Positions 4,969 to 6,676 of a DNA stretch of 6,676 bases are shown here, one piece after another. How positions within the stretch are numbered: position 1 is the stretch's first letter; each line of letters begins with the position of its first letter. The position numbers and the translations under genes were made by a program. The stretch is from positions 1 to 6,676 of the forward strand of contig SKZJ01000075.1 in assembly GCA_007127425.1 (NCBI GenBank), read 5' to 3'. Origin of the DNA: Wenzhouxiangella sp. (GTDB taxonomy: Bacteria; Pseudomonadota; Gammaproteobacteria; Xanthomonadales; Wenzhouxiangellaceae). The notes beneath the pieces are model-generated. The model made no database searches. It worked only from the letters and a program-made list of their open reading frames with translations, and was not told where the DNA came from.

Positions 4969-6155
4969 GCCTGCGGCAACCTCGGGCTTCGTCCCTGTGG
5001 GCCAGCCCCTTCCGCCCCTTCTTCCTGGCCACCGGCCTTTACGCCGTGGTCGTCGTCGGGTTCTGGGTGGGCGCATGGTTCGGTGGCTGGCCACTACCGG
5101 AGGGCATTTCGCCGCTCCAATGGCACAGCCACGAGATGCTGTTCGGCATGGTGGCGGCTGCCATCGCCGGCTTCCTGCTCACTGCCATGTGCAACTGGAC
5201 CGGCGCGGCACCGCTTTCCGGCCCACCCCTGATGGTGCTGTTCGGGCTGTGGCTGGCCGGGCGCGTGGCCATGTGGTCGGTGGCCTGGCTACCGGGCTGG
5301 CTGGTGGCCGCCATCGACCTGTCCTTCCTGCTGGCGGTGGCGATCTATGCCTGCCATGTCATTGCCGGTGCCGGCAATCGCCGCAACCTGCCCATCGTCG
5401 GCATAGTGACCTTGCTTTGGCTGGTCAACTTCCTGTTTCATCTCGGCCTGTGGGAGAACCTGCCGGGACTGACCCAACGTGCTGAGCTCGGCACCATCCT
5501 GCTGGTCGTGCTGCTGATGGTGGTCATTGGTGGCCGCATCACGCCGGCCTTCACGCGCAACTGGCTGAGCCGGAATGGACATGACGCCGATATCGTTCGG
5601 TCGTGGAAGGGGGTGGAGATGGCCGCCATGCTGTCCGTGCTGCTCGTCCTGTTGATGCTGGTGACCGGCGCACCGATGGCATGGACGTCAGCGGTCGCAC
5701 TGCTGGCCGCCGCAGCCAACGGCGCAAGGCTGCTCGGCTGGGCCGGCTGGAAGGTGCGCAGTGATCCGCTGATGTGGATTCTGCACCTGGGCTACGCCTG
5801 GATTCCCATCGGGCTGCTGTTGCTCGGTCTGTACCCCTGGATCGATGCCATCACTCCCTCGGCCTGGCTGCATGCACTGGGCACCGGCGCCATGGGGATA
5901 TTGATTCTCGGCGTGATGACGCGCGTGTGCCTGGGCCATACCGGCCGGCCGCTGCAACTGCCCCGCGCCCTGGTCCCGGCCTACTGGCTGCTCATCGCCG
6001 CCGCCGTGCTGCGGGTGGCCGCGGGCATGTCCCTGCTGCCCGACCGGCCGGCAGTGATTGCCGCGGGCCTGGCCTGGATGGCCGCGTTCGCCATTTTCAC
6101 CATCGCCTACTGGCCAATCATCAGCCAGCCACGCGCCGACGGGCGACCCGGCTAA
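4965..6155 (+). CDS. nnrS: NnrS family membrane protein (nitric oxide response)
   Basis: 396-residue polytopic inner-membrane protein of the NnrS family (PF05940), usually about 400 residues with some 12 membrane segments. NnrS has been described as a haem- and copper-containing protein and helps cells resist nitric oxide stress; the exact reaction is unclear. Signatures are ASPFRPFFL near the N-terminus, WHSHEMLFG at 53-61 (H54 and H56 are candidate metal or haem ligands), GFLLTAMCNWTG at 69-80, FLFHLGL around 156-162 and GGRITPAFTRNWL at 189-201. Most of the chain is hydrophobic helices rich in Leu, Ala and Trp. ATG 4965 is chosen because it forms an ATGA overlap with the ybaN stop. ATG 4950, five codons upstream, is the alternative; neither has a good ribosome binding site, fitting coupled translation. 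The gene is followed 37 bp later by its likely regulator. Confidence 0.93.
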   Translation: MSLRQPRASSLWASPFRPFFLATGLYAVVVVGFWVGAWFGGWPLPEGISPLQWHSHEMLFGMVAAAIAGFLLTAMCNWTGAAPLSGPPLMVLFGLWLAGRVAMWSVAWLPGWLVAAIDLSFLLAVAIYACHVIAGAGNRRNLPIVGIVTLLWLVNFLFHLGLWENLPGLTQRAELGTILLVVLLMVVIGGRITPAFTRNWLSRNGHDADIVRSWKGVEMAAMLSVLLVLLMLVTGAPMAWTSAVALLAAAANGARLLGWAGWKVRSDPLMWILHLGYAWIPIGLLLLGLYPWIDAITPSAWLHALGTGAMGILILGVMTRVCLGHTGRPLQLPRALVPAYWLLIAAAVLRVAAGMSLLPDRPAVIAAGLAWMAAFAIFTIAYWPIISQPRADGRPG

Positions 6156-6156
6156 T

Positions 6157-6178
6157 GGGCCGGCGGACAGCCCGGCCC
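6157..6178 (+). other. GC-rich hairpin between nnrS and nsrR
   Basis: GGGCCGG (6157-6163) and CCGGCCC (6172-6178) form a 7-bp stem over an 8-base loop, one base after the nnrS stop and four bases before the nsrR ribosome binding site. No T-run follows, so co-transcription is expected. The stem could set relative expression by blocking 3' decay of the upstream message or by partial attenuation. Confidence 0.4.
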
Positions 6179-6192
6179 CCTGGGAGAAGACC

Positions 6193-6627
6193 ATGCGACT
6201 GACACTGCATACCGACCTGGCGCTGCGCGTACTGATCTACCTGGCCCTGATCGATCCCGAACGGGCCACTATCCAGCAGATTGCCGAGGCCTATGGCATC
6301 AGCCGCAATCACCTCATGAAGGTGGTCCACCAACTGGCCACTCTGGGCTACGTGCGCTCCATCCGTGGTGCCGGCGGCGGCATCGAACTCGCCCGGCAGC
6401 CTGGCAGCATCCGAATCGGATATCTGATTCGGCAAGTTGAAACCGACTTCAACCTGGTCGAGTGCTTCCGTCCCGACAATCGCTGCGTGATCACCCCCGC
6501 CTGCCGCCTGCCCGGCTTGCTCGACCAGGCCCTCAAGCGCTTCCACGAAGAACTGGACCGACACACCCTGGCCGACCTGGTCCGACCGCAGGAGCAACCC
6601 CGCCTCAAATTGCAGCTTCGACTGTAA
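6193..6627 (+). CDS. nsrR: NsrR-type Rrf2 family transcriptional regulator (nitric oxide-sensing)
   Basis: 144-residue DNA-binding repressor of the Rrf2 family. NsrR carries an iron-sulphur cluster whose reaction with nitric oxide releases the DNA and induces NO-detoxification genes. The N-terminus MRLTLHTDLALRVLIYLAL is typical. The winged helix-turn-helix spans about 25-65, with recognition-helix region YGISRNHLMKVVHQL and wing SIRGAGGGIELAR. Three cluster cysteines are present, C91, C98 and C104, in LVECFRPDNRCVITPACRL, with spacing C-x6-C-x5-C as in Neisseria NsrR. D8, the position of the fourth ligand known from Streptomyces NsrR, is conserved, and PACRL separates NsrR from IscR. GGGAGAAG lies five bases before ATG 6193. 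Last gene of the cluster after nnrS; it probably regulates its own operon. Confidence 0.93.
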   Translation: MRLTLHTDLALRVLIYLALIDPERATIQQIAEAYGISRNHLMKVVHQLATLGYVRSIRGAGGGIELARQPGSIRIGYLIRQVETDFNLVECFRPDNRCVITPACRLPGLLDQALKRFHEELDRHTLADLVRPQEQPRLKLQLRL

Positions 6628-6628
6628 G

Positions 6629-6672
6629 ACAACCTCCGGTTGAAACACCTATACAACCAGAGGTTGAAGCAC
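6629..6672. repeat. Two tandem 20-bp dyad units, candidate operators downstream of nsrR
   Basis: Two copies of ACAACC-NNN-GGTTGAARCAC begin at 6629 and 6653, 24 bp apart. Each holds a perfect 5-bp dyad, CAACC-NNN-GGTTG (6630-6642 and 6654-6666). Only the central triplet and one purine differ, while the 4-bp spacer is unrelated. They start one base after the nsrR stop codon. This arrangement is typical of paired binding sites before a promoter; the gene they would serve lies beyond the window. The regulator is not identifiable. Confidence 0.6.
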
Positions 6673-6676
6673 CAAA

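Overview
The window is GC-rich bacterial chromosome with housekeeping genes of proteobacterial type (MnmC, Blc-type lipocalin, YbaN/DUF454, NsrR, NnrS, a Zur-box-like operator). This gene set and the gene forms fit a gammaproteobacterium; genus or species cannot be read from the sequence. Every protein gene has a recognisable family. The unexplained material is non-coding DNA around a tRNA gene and at the right edge.

Layout. Bases 1-344 (minus) hold the 5' part of gcvH, cut by the window edge, with its own promoter. Bases 432-857 (minus) encode a small MerC-domain membrane protein. A Zur-like operator (882-904) lies just upstream of it, in the intergenic region shared with divergent mnmC (997-2865, plus), the bifunctional tRNA wobble-uridine modification enzyme. 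mnmC meets a DUF4442 hotdog-fold gene (2866-3339, minus) stop codon to stop codon. A lipocalin lipoprotein gene (3408-3959, minus) follows.

Bases 3960-4321 contain no credible gene. They hold a chain of eight small perfect hairpins (4080-4234). On the minus strand most have C(GNA)G loops, the motif of unusually stable DNA mini-hairpins. The chain sits exactly inside a partial copy of the 3' end of the neighbouring tRNA-Thr(UGU) gene (4322-4397, minus), splitting that copy in the T-loop. An inverted T-arm copy and a pair of mutually exclusive hairpins complete the block. This is the most unusual part of the window and looks like a small structured element tied to a tRNA.

From about 4491 on the plus strand, a promoter leads into a compact cluster: ybaN-like DUF454 (4552-4968), nnrS (4965-6155, overlapping start and stop) and an NsrR-type Rrf2 regulator (6193-6627). 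NsrR is a known nitric-oxide-sensing Fe-S repressor and NnrS a membrane protein of the nitric oxide stress response, so the cluster is probably a self-regulated NO-response operon carrying a DUF454 protein of unknown role. Directly after nsrR two copies of a 20-bp dyad unit lie 24 bp apart (6629-6672). They are likely operators for a gene beyond the window.
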